Shown piece after piece: positions 36,212 through 47,960 of a stretch of DNA of 64,000 nt. The translations under genes and the position numbers were made by a program. This stretch comes from Coffea arabica (Eukaryota; Streptophyta; Magnoliopsida; Gentianales; Rubiaceae): NCBI RefSeq assembly GCF_036785885.1, contig NC_092317.1:4032501-4096500 (forward strand). The letters are read 5' to 3'. Within the stretch, counting starts at the first letter, position 1; each line of letters starts with the position of its first letter. The notes under the pieces are model-generated. The model made no database searches, was not told the DNA's origin, and worked only from the letters and a program-made list of their open reading frames with translations.

Positions 36212-36748
36212 CTAGGGCAGAACCCTAGCTGATTGGACAGCACTACGCCTCCGATTCTTGGGCATAGATGCCGTGGGTGTGGAAACTGTGGTGGAAGTAA
36301 CAGCAGTGCTGGTCAATGCGAAGGTGGAGGTGATGGTAGTGGTGGTGGTAGAGGAGGAGGAAGCAGTGGTCGGAATAGGTATGGCAGAAGGGGAGAAGGA
36401 AGAATCAGTAATTTGTTGGGCTTTGGCCTCGGAAGTCTGCAAGGTGGGCATGAAGGAGGAGTTAACGGCGGTGAGAACAACGGGGGTGGTGGCAATGGTG
36501 GAAGTAGGGTTAGATGACAGCTTTCGGATTTTTTGAGGTCGAATAGGTATTTTGGAAGGATTGGAGGGCTTCTGGGAAACGTCGGCATTGATGGTGTCCA
36601 TGGGGGAGGAGACGAATGGGAGGGAGAGGGAGAGGTTGCGGGAGAGAGGAGAGGAGAGGGAGACGGCATCGGTGGAGAAGTCAATGAGGAGAGAGGAGAG
36701 AGGAGTTGTTCCTTTTTTGCTTGACAAAAATGCCCTTCTTAAAAGCAT
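36212..36748 (-). pseudogene. Second captured fragment, chimeric antisense ORF starting in the TIR
   Basis: A 178-codon minus-strand frame starts at an ATG in the right TIR (36746-36748). Its first nine residues come from the TIR and the rest from captured DNA. Downstream is an internal Met (MDTINADVSQKPSNPSKIPI, then RPQKIRKLS) that looks like the natural N-terminus of a host protein, followed by a Ser/Thr/Pro-rich stretch. I do not recognise the source gene. The plus-strand Gly/Val-rich frames over the same span are shadows. It might be transcribed from the TIR. Confidence 0.6.
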
Positions 36749-36917
36749 ACTGGCATTCGTGTGAATTCACTTTCCGGTTGCAAAACCGGAGAAACTGGCA
36801 AAAAGGGTCACGGGTGTCCAATTTTACAAGTTCGAGGGCTTAAAGTCAGCAAAAAATAGATGAGGGGCTTATTTTTACTTAGACAAAGAGTTTAAGGGCC
36901 AATTGGATAATTTGCCC
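36721..36917 (-). repeat. Pack-MULE right terminal inverted repeat
   Basis: 197 bp, the inverted partner of 35254-35450. Confidence 0.92.
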
Positions 36918-36926
36918 AAGTTTCAA
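36918..36926. repeat. Pack-MULE target-site duplication, right
   Basis: AAGTTTCAA, identical to 35245-35253. Confidence 0.92.
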
Positions 36927-37279
36927 AATGACATGCTCTACGGAAGACAGCTTAAACTAGTTAAATTTTAAAGCCTGAAGAATTGCAAATGTGAAGCTCA
37001 AGTCTGTGTTGGGTAAAACCTCATAAGTACTCAAAAGTTTGGGCTGAGTTGTGGCCCAATTCAGGAGCCTGATTGGTCAGTTTTTGGGCCACATTGCCAA
37101 TTGGCCTTACTAAAGATCGGCTTGACAAGTCTACTGATGTGGAAGCTGATCTCCAATATTCTGCTGAATCGTTCGTTCGTTGATCTCGTGCAATTTCACC
37201 AATCCATTTTGACATTTTCCAGTTATAATCCTTTTTTTAATCCAAAATTATTAATTACTTCTTTCCAATGAGGAAAAAT

Positions 37280-37404
37280 ACTTGAGTAGACCCGATCTAT
37301 GTAGATCATAGGTCCAAATTTTATCATACCATCTTACCAATCCAAAAATTGAAAATACGATAAAATTTGGGTCACATGCTCTACAAGATCAAGTCTACTC
37401 AAGT
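37280..37404. mobile_element. Small palindromic MITE-like element
   Basis: About 125 bp whose two halves are inverted copies: ACTTGAGTAGAC at the left and GTCTACTCAAGT at the right, with pairing continuing through GATCT-TGTAGA and CCAAATTTTATC. No clear TSD, so the superfamily is not assigned. Confidence 0.6.
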
Positions 37405-38747
37405 TTTTGCCTTCTTGGTTAGACCGGCCAGACTGGCCTGGCCGGAATGGGGATTAAACCAAGGGTTCCAATGTTTCTTTTAATTCATTAAATGCGGAAA
37501 AAGGGCATTAAATAAAAAACCAAGTGCAAAAAAGGGCATTATATCAAAAACCAAAGAATGAATATTCAAAAGTATAATATTAATACTCTCAAAATGTAAA
37601 TTGATATTTTCTAATAATGAGTGCATGGTTGAGTGGCCGATTAATTTTCGATTACAATACTCATACACTATAGTAGGCCTATATGATAAAAAAAGTATCT
37701 AGTAACCTAACATTTTAGACATACTCTAACCTAGAAAAGGAATAAAACTATACTACGTTTTTCGAGTATAAGTTTGCAAGTAAGCTATATGTTGTTGAGA
37801 AAAAGGCCTAAAACAATACTATAGGTTGTTGAGAAAAAAGCCTATATGTTGTTGAAAGTAACTTTCTTGCCTCCTCGAAAAAAAAAAAAAAAATAAAGGG
37901 TGAGTTTCTTGCTGTTTATACGCAAAGAATGTATAACTATTGAGACCGAAAGGATATTGTACTTGAGATTAATATATAAGGTTTATCGACTAAATGATTC
38001 AATCAATTACCTGAGCTACTGCTCAGAAAGCGAAAACTAAACGGAAACATTACCCGAACTCGTTGATAGCAGTTTCAACTGGTAATCGATGCTGGACGGA
38101 TCGATATACCAACAATCAAGCCTTCAGGCAACTGGTGGAATACATCGCATCAGCACTGGGAGCATTAGCCAGCTTTAAACACAGCTCTAATTCAACACCA
38201 CAGCTCTAATTCAACACCAAGGGGAAACCACTCCCTTCCTTCAAACATTATTTGCCTCAGATAACTAGTAATCAAGAACTTAGTATACGGCATAAAAGTT
38301 GGCTCCAACTAAAGGGTTCCAAAAAAATCTATGTTCTAAAGCAAAGAAGAAAAGCTTTTGATGATACAAAAGATGGATTTCTACATCAGCAGAGGTTGTC
38401 TCCGTGTTCGGCTGGCGTAGCTTAAAGGAAGCTCCATCCAAACAAGTTGTAGCACGGACTGCTTTAGAGTTTCTTGCAACCACAAATTGTATCTCCTCTC
38501 CTTCTGAAAGAGTCTCCTATCCTTGGAAGTTCTATTATCTTGAGGAATCAGTTTTTAGTGGCTCTATGGATCGTTTTCATGTTTGGAAATTTGGCTAGCT
38601 AGTTGCTACGAGCCTTACTTTTTGACTTTTGTTTTGCTTCTTTTTACTTCACAGAGTAACTTTAACGTGGCACAAGTTTATGTACCACCAATATCGTCCA
38701 AAGTGCACAAGTAAGATTGATAATCTTGAATTGTCAAACTCTGAAGC

Positions 38748-39324
38748 GTGTTTTGAAGTCGATGCATTGAGACCGAGTATCGACTTGATCGAGTTCAGGG
38801 ATCAATGGGTTCAATCGGGTTCGATCGGAGTTGAATCGGATGATGTCATAAATAAAAATTATTTAAAAATTAAAATATTATATATAAAATACCTAATAAC
38901 ATATTAATATTAATAAAGGTATATTAATATATATTTGATGTTTCAAATATATTTAACAAGAAATTAGAACAATCAAGTAGCAATTTATATTATTTAATGA
39001 GCATTAACAAGTTTAGAATTAAAATTATGGACTTAATGGAAAAATAACACCAAACTTTAAGACAATATTTATAAAGTATGAAATATTTGAGATATACTAA
39101 TAATTTTTAACAACTTAGGGGTCAAAACATAATATTAAAAATATTTTGACCTTTCAAAAAAAAGTAAAAAGAAAAAAAAGAAACCCGGTTCTTTTTCCGG
39201 TTAAACCCGATTTTTTATGGAATTTTTAATTTTTCGATTTTTAGAGTTAATTCGGATTGGACATTTGGCCGGTTTTCGGTTCGATCGATCGGACCGGCCA
39301 GTCCAGTCCGAGTTTAAAAACAAA
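38748..39324. repeat. Decayed hAT-like repeat related to 47961-48228
   Basis: The right end reads CCAGTCCGAGTTTAAAAACA and is preceded by CGGACCGGCC words, as in the better preserved hAT MITE at 47961-48228. The left part shares TGATGTCAT and GGTTCGATCGG words. The interior is very AT-rich. No TSD found; left edge uncertain. Confidence 0.4.
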
Positions 39325-40689
39325 GGTTCTACCTACGGAAAAAAAGAAAGAAGTTGTCTTTGTTTGGATTGAAGAATTTGGTGAAACTCAAATCGGTCTA
39401 TTTGTCAAATATCCCATAAATAATCTAAATAATTAGAGGGATTTGAGAGAATCTTGAACCCATTGTCAAATCCCCCAATCCAAATAGAAAATGTTGCGAC
39501 TTAAGTAATTTTTCACTGCCATTACTGTTATTGGTTTATTTCTTTACTTAGTAATGAACGCAAACATTAAGCATCATATTGACATAGTGATCCCCTGTAA
39601 TCTACAGCTTAAAATTCAGATCCGGGCCGGGGCTTCTATTACACCATCGGAAACCTTGGAGTGCCACTCAATCAAGTCTCAACGTCCAATGTATCAGTTA
39701 GTTGATTGGTAGTTTATGCTGACGATAGAGAGATTTATTCAGGTGAAGACATTTTATGGAAGAATTGGCATAAAAGCACGAATAGAAAACACTCCTTTAT
39801 GGTTGTAACATCATATATTTCTAAGGAATAAAATGCACATGTTATTTCAACCAAAATGAGCAAGTCAATTAACATACAAGTACATCAAGAGGACAAAAAT
39901 AGAAAACAGCTTGAACTTTAATTGAAAGGAAATGACAGCTAGGTACCTTCAATGGTGAATGAACTACAAATTTCTCCCAAAACTTTTGTTGGGGCCTTCC
40001 CTGAATAAGTATGTAGGAAAGAGGAGTCTGAGGTAGGAGAGAAAGGGATTGTGATCATATGACTGATGGAGCAATGTCTTTAATTGTCTATAGGAGTTTG
40101 AAGGTGAGATTTGAATGAGAAGAAAGCTCTTCACAAATGCCAGACGAAAGTCCTATTAATATGGGTCTACTAAACAATTCCTGTTATTTAATTAGGAATT
40201 TTAGACAGTAGGCATCCAATCTCCTTTTGTTTTACTGCTCTTGTCTGTATTTGGTGGCTGCCACTTCTGTGAGCTAGCAAATGAAATTTAGATTGTGTGC
40301 CAAAGTGCTCAATGCCTTGCCCCCCTCCGCACCATGTCAGCACTCCACTCTTATTCGCTTTACAAAAAGGGTCCAATTAATGAGAAAGACTGAATTTGTG
40401 GAAGGGAAGGTTGCGTTGATGAGTTGAGTTAGTGGGCGATATCAAAAAAAAAACTTTCACTCTGTATTGGTGAATAATTTGTAAAAAATTCTGTAAGCAA
40501 CCTATAGACTAAAATATATTCTAATTTGTAATAGTGATCGGAATCATATTCATCCAAATTTTTTCTCTTAACAAAAAGAGAGCATCTCATAGAAAAAGGA
40601 AAAAGTAATTATATGTTTGGCCCACCTTCACTGTGCGTGTGTAGTCACATTGCACATGAGGACCATGATCCTAAATTCCACAACATTAT

Positions 40690-40785
40690 TGAACTTGGAA
40701 CCAACAGCCCAAAGCTGTTGGCTAACGCCAAAGACTTGAAGTTTTAGTGAGGTGAGAGATCATAGGTTTAAATCTTGTCTCCCAT
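40690..40785 (+). repeat. SINE-like fragment
   Basis: GTGAGAGATCATAGGTTTAA followed by ATCTTGTCTCCC resembles a tRNA-type B box and is similar to the copy near 63900. No A tail or TSD seen because a tandem repeat follows directly. Confidence 0.3.
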
Positions 40786-40959
40786 CATTTGCGTGTGATT
40801 TCTTCAAATCCATACGGGTATGTAGTACACCTATCTTATCTAATGGTAGTTCAATTCTTATCGATTCCCCACCATTTGCGTGTGATTTCTTCAAATCCAT
40901 ACGGGTATGTAGTACAGCTATCTTATCTAATGGTAGTTCAATTCTTATCGATTCCCCTG
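40786..40959. repeat. Tandem duplication, 2 x 87 bp
   Basis: 40786-40872 and 40873-40959 are almost identical (one clear difference, ACACC versus ACAGC). Because 87 is divisible by three, an open frame crosses both copies, but nothing suggests coding. Confidence 0.88.
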
Positions 40960-41776
40960 TAGGTCCAGTTGGACCTTCAGATGATGGTTCAATTCTCGTC
41001 GGTTCCCTGTAGGTCCAGTTCTCCTAGATTATTTTAGAGTAAGAATAGGAGTAAGAATAATAGTAGAGTAGATAAGTGACAAATGACAAAAAACAAATAT
41101 GAATTTGGAACCTTATAAATTTTTTGAAAAGAAAATATTAGTAAAAATAACTCTAAATCAAGTAGTAGAGATTTTTCCGTTTCTCTTTGAAAGCAATAAG
41201 ATTATACTCTCTTTTTTTTTTCTGAAACGATAGGAAAATAAGATTATACACATTGTGAAAATGAAAACTTAAAATGGAGGATAGGTGAAGTGTCCAGGGA
41301 CTACAGCGTTGGCCTTTTTTTCTGTTTGTAAGTAATGTAGCCTTGTTCTCAAAGATTCTGTTTATTGTTGAGCATACAAACACTGCAAAGTTTTTTTTTT
41401 TTAAGGCCAAATACTACAAAGTTTATACATTCTTTTAATTACTTCCTCTATTTACGTGTACGTCAACTTTTGGAATTTTTTTTCCCAATTAATCGGATGG
41501 AGAACAGAAAGGTCAATTGTCTAGAGGACTAAAATGTCAAATTGCAGAACTTCATGAGAATAAACATATTAGCCCATACCATAGAGGATCCGAATGCAAA
41601 TTTTCGTAATTTTCGTATCGTCTCCAGTTAACGTGCGCTATTCCAGACCAGAGTTGCAGAGTTGCTCTTGCAGCTATTCCCCGAACGGCGTTGTTAGCTG
41701 AGATACAAGAGATATCATTACATATATGTATACTCCGCTGATTCTTCAAGTTTCAGTTTATATCTAGAAACGGAAA

Positions 41777-43378
41777 ATGGCGATCACATTCGTCTCTTCT
41801 CGCGCCAAGACCACAAAAGATATACTCCAATCGTTACTCAAGAAAGCCCATTCCTTTAGACCCTTTTCATCTTTCTGTGACAAGGACCCACCATCCCCGG
41901 ACCTTGTGAACGAGCTTTCTCGAATTCTCAGCGACTACAGAAGCCCCCACCACGATATTCAATCAGTCCTTCATCCATTTTCCTCCAAAATGTCAACCAA
42001 CTTAGTCGAACAAGTCCTTAAACGGTGTAAAAATCTGAGCTTTTCAGCTCACAGGTTCTTCCTCTGGGCAAGGGAATTACCGGGTTTTCAGCATAGTAAA
42101 GATAGCCATCATATTTTAGTTGATATTTTAGGCAGTAGTAAACAGTTTCCATTAACATGGGATTTTCTTGTCGAGATGAGGGATACTCGAAAATTTGAGA
42201 TCAGCTCAGAAATTTTCTGGATTGTCTTCAGGGCTTATAGTAGAGCTAATTTGCCAGCTGAAGCTATCAGGGCTTTTAATAAAATGCTTGATTTTGGGAT
42301 TACCCCGACTGTTAATGACCTTGATCAGCTTATTTATCTGCTTTGCAAAAAAAAGCATGTTAGACATGCCCAGGAATTTTTTGATAAGGTTAAGGACGAT
42401 TTCACTCCAACTGCAAAAAGTTACAGTATTTTAATCAGAGGGTGGGGTGAGATTGGGGAGTTGGGCAATGCCAGCAAATTGTTTGATGAATTGCTTGGTA
42501 GAGGATCTGAAATTGATTTACTTGCTTATAATAGTATTTTGGAGTCTTTGTGTAAGGGAGGGAAAGTGGATGAGGCATATAAGTTGTTCAGTGAGCTGAG
42601 GTCGAAGGGATTTGTGCCTGATGCTTTTAGTTATTCAATCTTCATTCATGCTTTTGTTGAAGTAAATGATATGCATTCAGCTTTTAGAGTTCTGGATAGG
42701 ATGAAAAGGTACAATCTTGTGCCAAATGTGTATACTTATAATTGTATTATTAAGAAGCTTTGTAAGAATAATAATGTGGAGGAAGCATACCTACTTCTGG
42801 ACGAAATGGTAGAGAGGGGAGTGATGCCAGACGTCTGGAGTTACAATGCTATTCTAGCTTTTCATTGTGATCACAATGAAGTGAATAGAGCACTTAAGCT
42901 GATTTCAAGAATGGATGATTATGGGTGCCAGCTGGATAGGCATACCTACAATATGGTGCTAAAAATGCTTATCAGAGTGGGAAGACTGGATAGAGTTCAA
43001 AAGGTTTGGGAGAGTATGGATCAGAGAGGATTTTATCCTCCAGTCTCAACTTATGCTGTAATGGTCCATGGTCTATGCAAGAAGAAACACAATCTTCAGG
43101 AGGCATGTAAATATTTTGAAATGATGGTTGATGAAGGATTACCACCTTATACTGAAACCTGTAACTTGTTGAGAAACAAACTTATTGGGTTAGGAATTGC
43201 AGAGCAGACTGAGATACTTGCAGATAAGATGGAGAAAAGTACTTCCTGTTCAATACAGGAGCTATCAAGTATAATGCGGGGTACGAAGGTACCACGCAAG
43301 GTTGATGATAAAATGAGATGTCGAGGTGAATATTCAGATGAAAGTGATGACTGGAGGAGAACAGATGTTTCTAATTAG
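41777..43378 (+). CDS. P-class pentatricopeptide repeat protein, mitochondrial (At1g52640-like)
   Basis: PPR proteins bind organellar RNA and affect its processing, stability or translation. The intronless 533-codon frame begins with a Ser/Arg/Lys-rich, acid-poor leader (about 1-35, ending near SFRPFSSFCDKD), typical of mitochondrial import. P-type 35-residue repeats run from about residue 145 to 470, with clear units around PTAKSYSILIRGWGEIGELG, DLLAYNSILESLCKGGKVDE, PDAFSYSIFIHAF, PNVYTYNCIIKKLCKNNNVE and PDVWSYNAILAFHCD. No C-terminal E or DYW domain, so not an RNA editing factor of that kind. The phrases SSNLVEQVLKRCKNL-type, AHRFFLWA, LDQL and CDHNEVNRA match Arabidopsis At1g52640 throughout, making it the likely orthologue. 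The C-terminal tail is acidic (EYSDESDDW). RNA target unknown. Confidence 0.93.
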   Translation: MAITFVSSRAKTTKDILQSLLKKAHSFRPFSSFCDKDPPSPDLVNELSRILSDYRSPHHDIQSVLHPFSSKMSTNLVEQVLKRCKNLSFSAHRFFLWARELPGFQHSKDSHHILVDILGSSKQFPLTWDFLVEMRDTRKFEISSEIFWIVFRAYSRANLPAEAIRAFNKMLDFGITPTVNDLDQLIYLLCKKKHVRHAQEFFDKVKDDFTPTAKSYSILIRGWGEIGELGNASKLFDELLGRGSEIDLLAYNSILESLCKGGKVDEAYKLFSELRSKGFVPDAFSYSIFIHAFVEVNDMHSAFRVLDRMKRYNLVPNVYTYNCIIKKLCKNNNVEEAYLLLDEMVERGVMPDVWSYNAILAFHCDHNEVNRALKLISRMDDYGCQLDRHTYNMVLKMLIRVGRLDRVQKVWESMDQRGFYPPVSTYAVMVHGLCKKKHNLQEACKYFEMMVDEGLPPYTETCNLLRNKLIGLGIAEQTEILADKMEKSTSCSIQELSSIMRGTKVPRKVDDKMRCRGEYSDESDDWRRTDVSN

Positions 43379-45039
43379 GTAAAAGCCTTCTCTCTCTATC
43401 TAAGAACAAGAGGCAACTCCTCGTCCTTCTGTACACCATTTAATATCTGTTCTCATGCTAGGCAATCATATGTTGCCTAATACCAACCACTAGGATTTCA
43501 CAAGTGATATATCTTAGGCATCTCAGTGGTGACTCAGAAAAGAAGCCACTAAAATTGATTCATTGTATGGTTGTAATGTTGCTGACAAAGGTTATGAACA
43601 ACTAGTGATCAATTCCAGTTGGTTAGAGAGTTTAATTTTACTTGATTCTGAGCATTTTGAAGCACCAATTTAATGTTATTTCATTTGAAATGCATTTTTT
43701 CTGTTCCATTGTGCAGTAATCCAGTAATGTGCATGTTATCATTTTTTTGTATTTTGCAGCTAAAGCAGCAAGCTATTTGTGCAACATACTAGATTAGTCT
43801 TCATAGGCTTCTTATATCTTAATTTGAATTGTTCCCTGCATTTCAGGCATATTGGACTGTTTCATGAACATCCTTTAGGACTATGAATGTGGTGGTGGCA
43901 AGGTTTCTTTCTTCAATTTCTACAGTCAATGTGTTTTTATTTGCAATGTCTATTCCAAAGATGTGACCTTAAGGTCTTGGGAAGTTTCTGATGTATAATC
44001 TGACCTTCATTTATTATAGGAAAACTATTGCGCCTGTTTTCTTAATTTTTTTTAAATTTTGTCTTTATTGATGGCTTGTAGTATCAACTTATACGACACT
44101 GGAAATAATAAACCTTGTCCAGCATGCATAACAAACAAATGATTCCTTTGCTCTGCTTCGGTGCAATTCAAGTTCGTCAGTTTACTGGATTTGTAGGTTA
44201 CTGCTTTGTTAATGGTCATTGGGGCTTAATCTACTGTTTGTGCACATATAGGGGCTTCTGTAAATAATCATGAATCAAGAAAAGTCTAGTGGAAACTGGA
44301 AAAGCGATCTATCTGTATGCATTTTGGTTCTATCTCCAAGAGTGACCATTTGTTTTCCTTTCCTTTTTAAATCCATTTTTATTTTCTTGTATCTCTCTCA
44401 TTCTCACACTAGCATGTGTTTGGACTCCAGTGCCAGAACGCATGCCCTTCGAAGTCAAGCTGAAAGTGTTCCTAATTTTCGGATGAAAAAAATTGGAGTG
44501 AATTCATGCTGCTGGTTTGGGAAGCTGATTTTTTAATAAAATGAGTTTAATTTTCTGTATCAATGGCCTTAATTTTGGACTTTTTTTGAAACGGAGCCAG
44601 TTGGCTTAATATTATGTCAATAACTGCGACCGTCTGAATATATAAATTCTTAAGAGATCAATTTGTCCTTTTTTTACTCTTTAATTTTGTGGTAACATCT
44701 GTTGTTCCCTTTTCTGTTTATTCTTGCTAGTTTAGTATTTCTTTCAAAACTTTTCTACAAATGTTATCGATATATGAACAGTAACATCTTAAAAGGGTAA
44801 TGCAGTCTTGCATGATCTCCAGTGTGTAATATAATTTTTCTGAAATATATCCCCTTGGTGGGTTCAGTACTAAAATCATTTGATATTGATCTAGGTGGAT
44901 TTGCATAGTATAATGCTTGTCATCATATAAGTATACAGCCTAAGACTAGAATCGGAAGAGAATGGTCCTTGCTCTGTTGGATTTCTTTGTACTCCTTATT
45001 GATTATCATTTGTTATTGATTTTTGAGTTTCATTTTTTT
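43379..45039. other. PPR 3' side and downstream DNA
   Basis: No second gene recognised. TTTTGCAG at 43753-43760 and other splice-like sites would allow spliced 3' UTR forms, as is common for PPR genes, but this cannot be shown here. Confidence 0.35.
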
Positions 45040-47280
45040 CCATTTTCCTTTTGAAGCTCAGATAGATGCCTTGAATGCTAAGGCAGAATACCTCAGTGGT
45101 GATGGATCTGAATTTCAGAAGATCCTTTGCCCGAATCACTGGTATGTGTTTCTTTCTCTATCTGTATCATGCTATCTTTTGATTATAGTTTCTTTAATAA
45201 AGGAAATTGCTGCAATAGTGGACCTGTGCATTCCATTTTATTTACCATGTAACAACTTTCAGTTTGACATTTTGTCATGTTTTGTTTTAGTTGGTTTTGT
45301 TTCTTGCTTTTATACGTTACTTTGAAGGGGGTTGGGAAAACGTGTAACTAGCTTTCCGGATGGTTTGCTGCTTCGGAAATGTTTCGGTGCAGTAAATTGG
45401 GGTCACGGAGTTTTCGTGGACAAAAGGGGATGTGGGGATGGGATGGTAAATTGGTATATTGCTGTTTCTGTATGCTTGTCCTGTTTGGTTTAGCTTGTCA
45501 GAGTTCTGGAAAATCCTGGTTCTTGCTCATTCACTATGTGTCTAATTTTTCTCTACCACTTCATTAATGATTTTTATGAAGCCTTAGGAGAACCTATAAG
45601 GTAACTGCTCCAAGATTTCATGAGATCTATGTTGATCCTTTCTTAAAATCATTATGCATGTTTCATGAGAGAAGCCTTGATGATAGCATTTACCTATGTT
45701 CATAGAATATTCATTTGCTGGATTCCTTTCCCCACATCACTTTAATTTTGAGGAATCTCGCTTGTAAATCTTTTTTCTTGCTGACATCGCAAACAAATCT
45801 TATGATCTGAATCCTTCCAATTTTAGACACTGTGTATTGACTTGTGTGTTTTAAAAAGATTGTCTCTTACCTTATAGTATGGGGGATCCAGGATATGAGA
45901 GTGGAGGTGGGGGGAGGGCTAGGGTGGAGAAGATGGAGAAACTTATCATGCAGGGGTAACTTTCTCTTTACTACAAACTTGTAGGGGGCCAAATCTTATT
46001 TCCCATGCTCTCCTAGACAGAACAATGGAATTTTTTTATTTCCTTTTTCTTTTTTGGGGTCGATTTTGGGGAAGGAATATACCAACCTGTCCTCCTTACA
46101 TCAGCAAGTGTGCTGTAGCTTAGTTTTATGCATGTCACTGGTTTACATTTTAATTTTTTTTCTTGATTTTATTTTGGTTATCTGGATGCAGTTAAGGTTG
46201 GGTGGACCATGGAAGCTTTTAGCTCAGATTTCCTTTCTGTGTTGACGGGGAGAAAGAATTTAATGCGCCTATACATCAGCGTGTTGCCCATCCCTTTTCC
46301 AAGCAGCTCATCCAGTTAAAGAAAAGCTTCAAAGCTGCAAACTCCTGGTAGTTGGAGGAAAAGATTTCATTATCAACCTCATGGTCCTGATGTTCTGTGT
46401 ATTAGGAGGAAAGAAGTCTGCTCTCTTAAAGTGAGAAAAGTAACAAATGAAAACTGGAGTGTTATGGTAAATGCAGTCTTTTCAAATTCATTTACTTGCT
46501 TTTTCAGAAAACTTGTTATATGTTTGTACTGTTATTAACCCTTTGTGACACTAGAGTCTGGTGTTTTTTCCTAGTCTTGATTCTGTTCTTGCTTTTGTGA
46601 TGCTTCTCATTGCAACCGCCAAGCTGTTGATGGGGTTGGTGGCCTTTTTTCGGCTCCTTGAAATGGAAACGATATTGTTGACGCACTTTGCATTCCAGTT
46701 AAAGGATTGTCAGAGGAGGTTACATACTTCCCTATAATTACCACCTCTATAATTAATTGTTTGTGTGCTTTGAATGAATTCCATCCTGTTACCCAAATTA
46801 ACTTTAAGTTCAGCATTATCAGTAGTATCTATAAGATATGATTGTTTTTCACATCATCAGGCAGAATTTAATGTATATTTTCTCGACAATGATTTTTTCC
46901 ACAAATTACAGCCAAGAGAATGAGAAACCTTGGACATCTGAGATTAATATGCGATGACTGAATACTGTTGGGCATGCGTGATTTACTCTTCTGATTACCC
47001 AGTGCCGCAGCTTTACCTCAATTAACAGGAAAATACATTTTTGAGGAATGCATGTGGAACAAGGTTGCATCTTGTAAGCAGTAAAGATGTGGTATTCCTT
47101 AAGCCTGTGAGACCAGAAGGATGAATTCTGTGAACTCTTCTCTTTTCCTTTTCTTCTTCTAATGCATTTTAAAAGCTGTCATGAAAAGATTTTGTTGTTT
47201 TCTTTAAGCATACATGAACCCAGACGTTCAGGTTCACCCCAATCTGAAACAATTTTGTCAAATATGAAGCCTAGACTGAG
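45040..47280 (+). other. Scattered coding-like fragments, unassigned
   Basis: At 45061-45140 an exon-like piece lies between CTCAG and CTG|GTATGT and reads IDALNAKAEYLSGDGSEF. At 46243-46340 another reads DGEKEFNAPIHQRVAHPF. At 46381-46470 a third reads PHGPDVLCIRRKEVCSLK. At 46597-46720 a fourth, AVDGVGGLFSAP, meets a stop and continues NGNDIVDALCIPVKGLSEE. Frames and order do not join into one gene and stops intervene. It may be a decayed gene or retroposed pieces; no family recognised. Confidence 0.3.
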
Positions 47281-47952
47281 CTATTGACATTTGATTGCCG
47301 GTTGGAATTGTGTATCTGAGAAAGATTTGCTCGGAAGAGTCTTGAATTCCTATACCTGAGAACTGGACTACATGATCTCGCCTTCGCCAGTAAAGTGTTC
47401 TTTGCCTGTTTTAACCGTGAAGAACACTTTAAAATGGTAAGTAGTGGAGGAGCCCAGTACCTCCTCCATCTAACTTCTGTTGTTCTGCTGCAGGACATGA
47501 ATCTCCCCTGCCTCACTCTTTGACAGGACGAGATCGTCTTTGTCAAAACCGAAGACCTATTGTTTCTTCTTTTTGGGTTACTCAAAACCAAAAATTTCTT
47601 GATAGTGATTGGCTCTATCCTTCGGTCTATGGCTTCCTTTATTCAGGAATAATTTCCTTTTCTTTTGAAATAAATGTTTGATTTGTGACACTGCAAGGAC
47701 TACTATCACACCATATCTTTCTACTGGACAAGGATTCCTCTTCAGCATGTCACTCTTTATCTTTCTACTCCACTTGGGCATATTCCTCCAAACTCCTGAT
47801 ATAGTGTCTGGTCAAGGGAGAAAACCTTTTAATGACACTACTGCTAAGTTGGAATAGACAAAGAAAGGATCGAGAATGGTCTGATTGCCAATCAAAGCAT
47901 CAATCCAAGTCCTAGCTCAAAAATTGCCCAAGTCAAGAGATTTAGTGAACTT
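47281..47952. other. Intergenic DNA, no supported gene
   Basis: Minus-strand frames of 67 and 106 codons exist here (47578-47781 and 47271-47591) but show no motif or family resemblance. I do not call them genes. Confidence 0.35.
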
Positions 47953-47960
47953 GTACATAG

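Larger units (their letters stand above)
35254..36917. mobile_element. Pack-MULE (Mutator-like element with captured gene fragments)
   Basis: 1,664 bp with 197-bp terminal inverted repeats (35254-35450 and 36721-36917, beginning GGGCAAATTATCCAATTGGC) that differ at only a few sites, and a perfect 9-bp TSD. No MURA transposase is present. Between the termini lie the C-terminal part of a UDP-glycosyltransferase gene on + (35475-36025) and a second gene-like fragment on - (about 36212-36720). Long TIRs, 9-bp TSD and host gene pieces define a Pack-MULE. The close TIR match and intact TSD suggest a fairly recent move. Confidence 0.93.
36927..41776. other. Gene-free intergenic region, repeats only
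   Basis: 4.8 kb without any coding region that I can support. It holds the small palindromic element, a decayed hAT-like relative, a SINE-like copy and a 2 x 87-bp tandem duplication listed separately. The PPR promoter lies in the last few hundred bases. Confidence 0.5.

Noticed and set aside
36233-36536. Plus-strand Gly- and Val-rich frames in the Pack-MULE
   Set aside because: Reverse reading of the Ser/Thr-rich captured fragment; composition is explained by the opposite strand.
40752-41012. 86-codon frame with an internal repeat
   Set aside because: Produced by the 2 x 87-bp tandem duplication in repeat DNA; no coding evidence.
47271-47781. Minus-strand frames of 67 and 106 codons
   Set aside because: Basic, low-information sequence with no recognised family or splice structure; not enough to call a gene.
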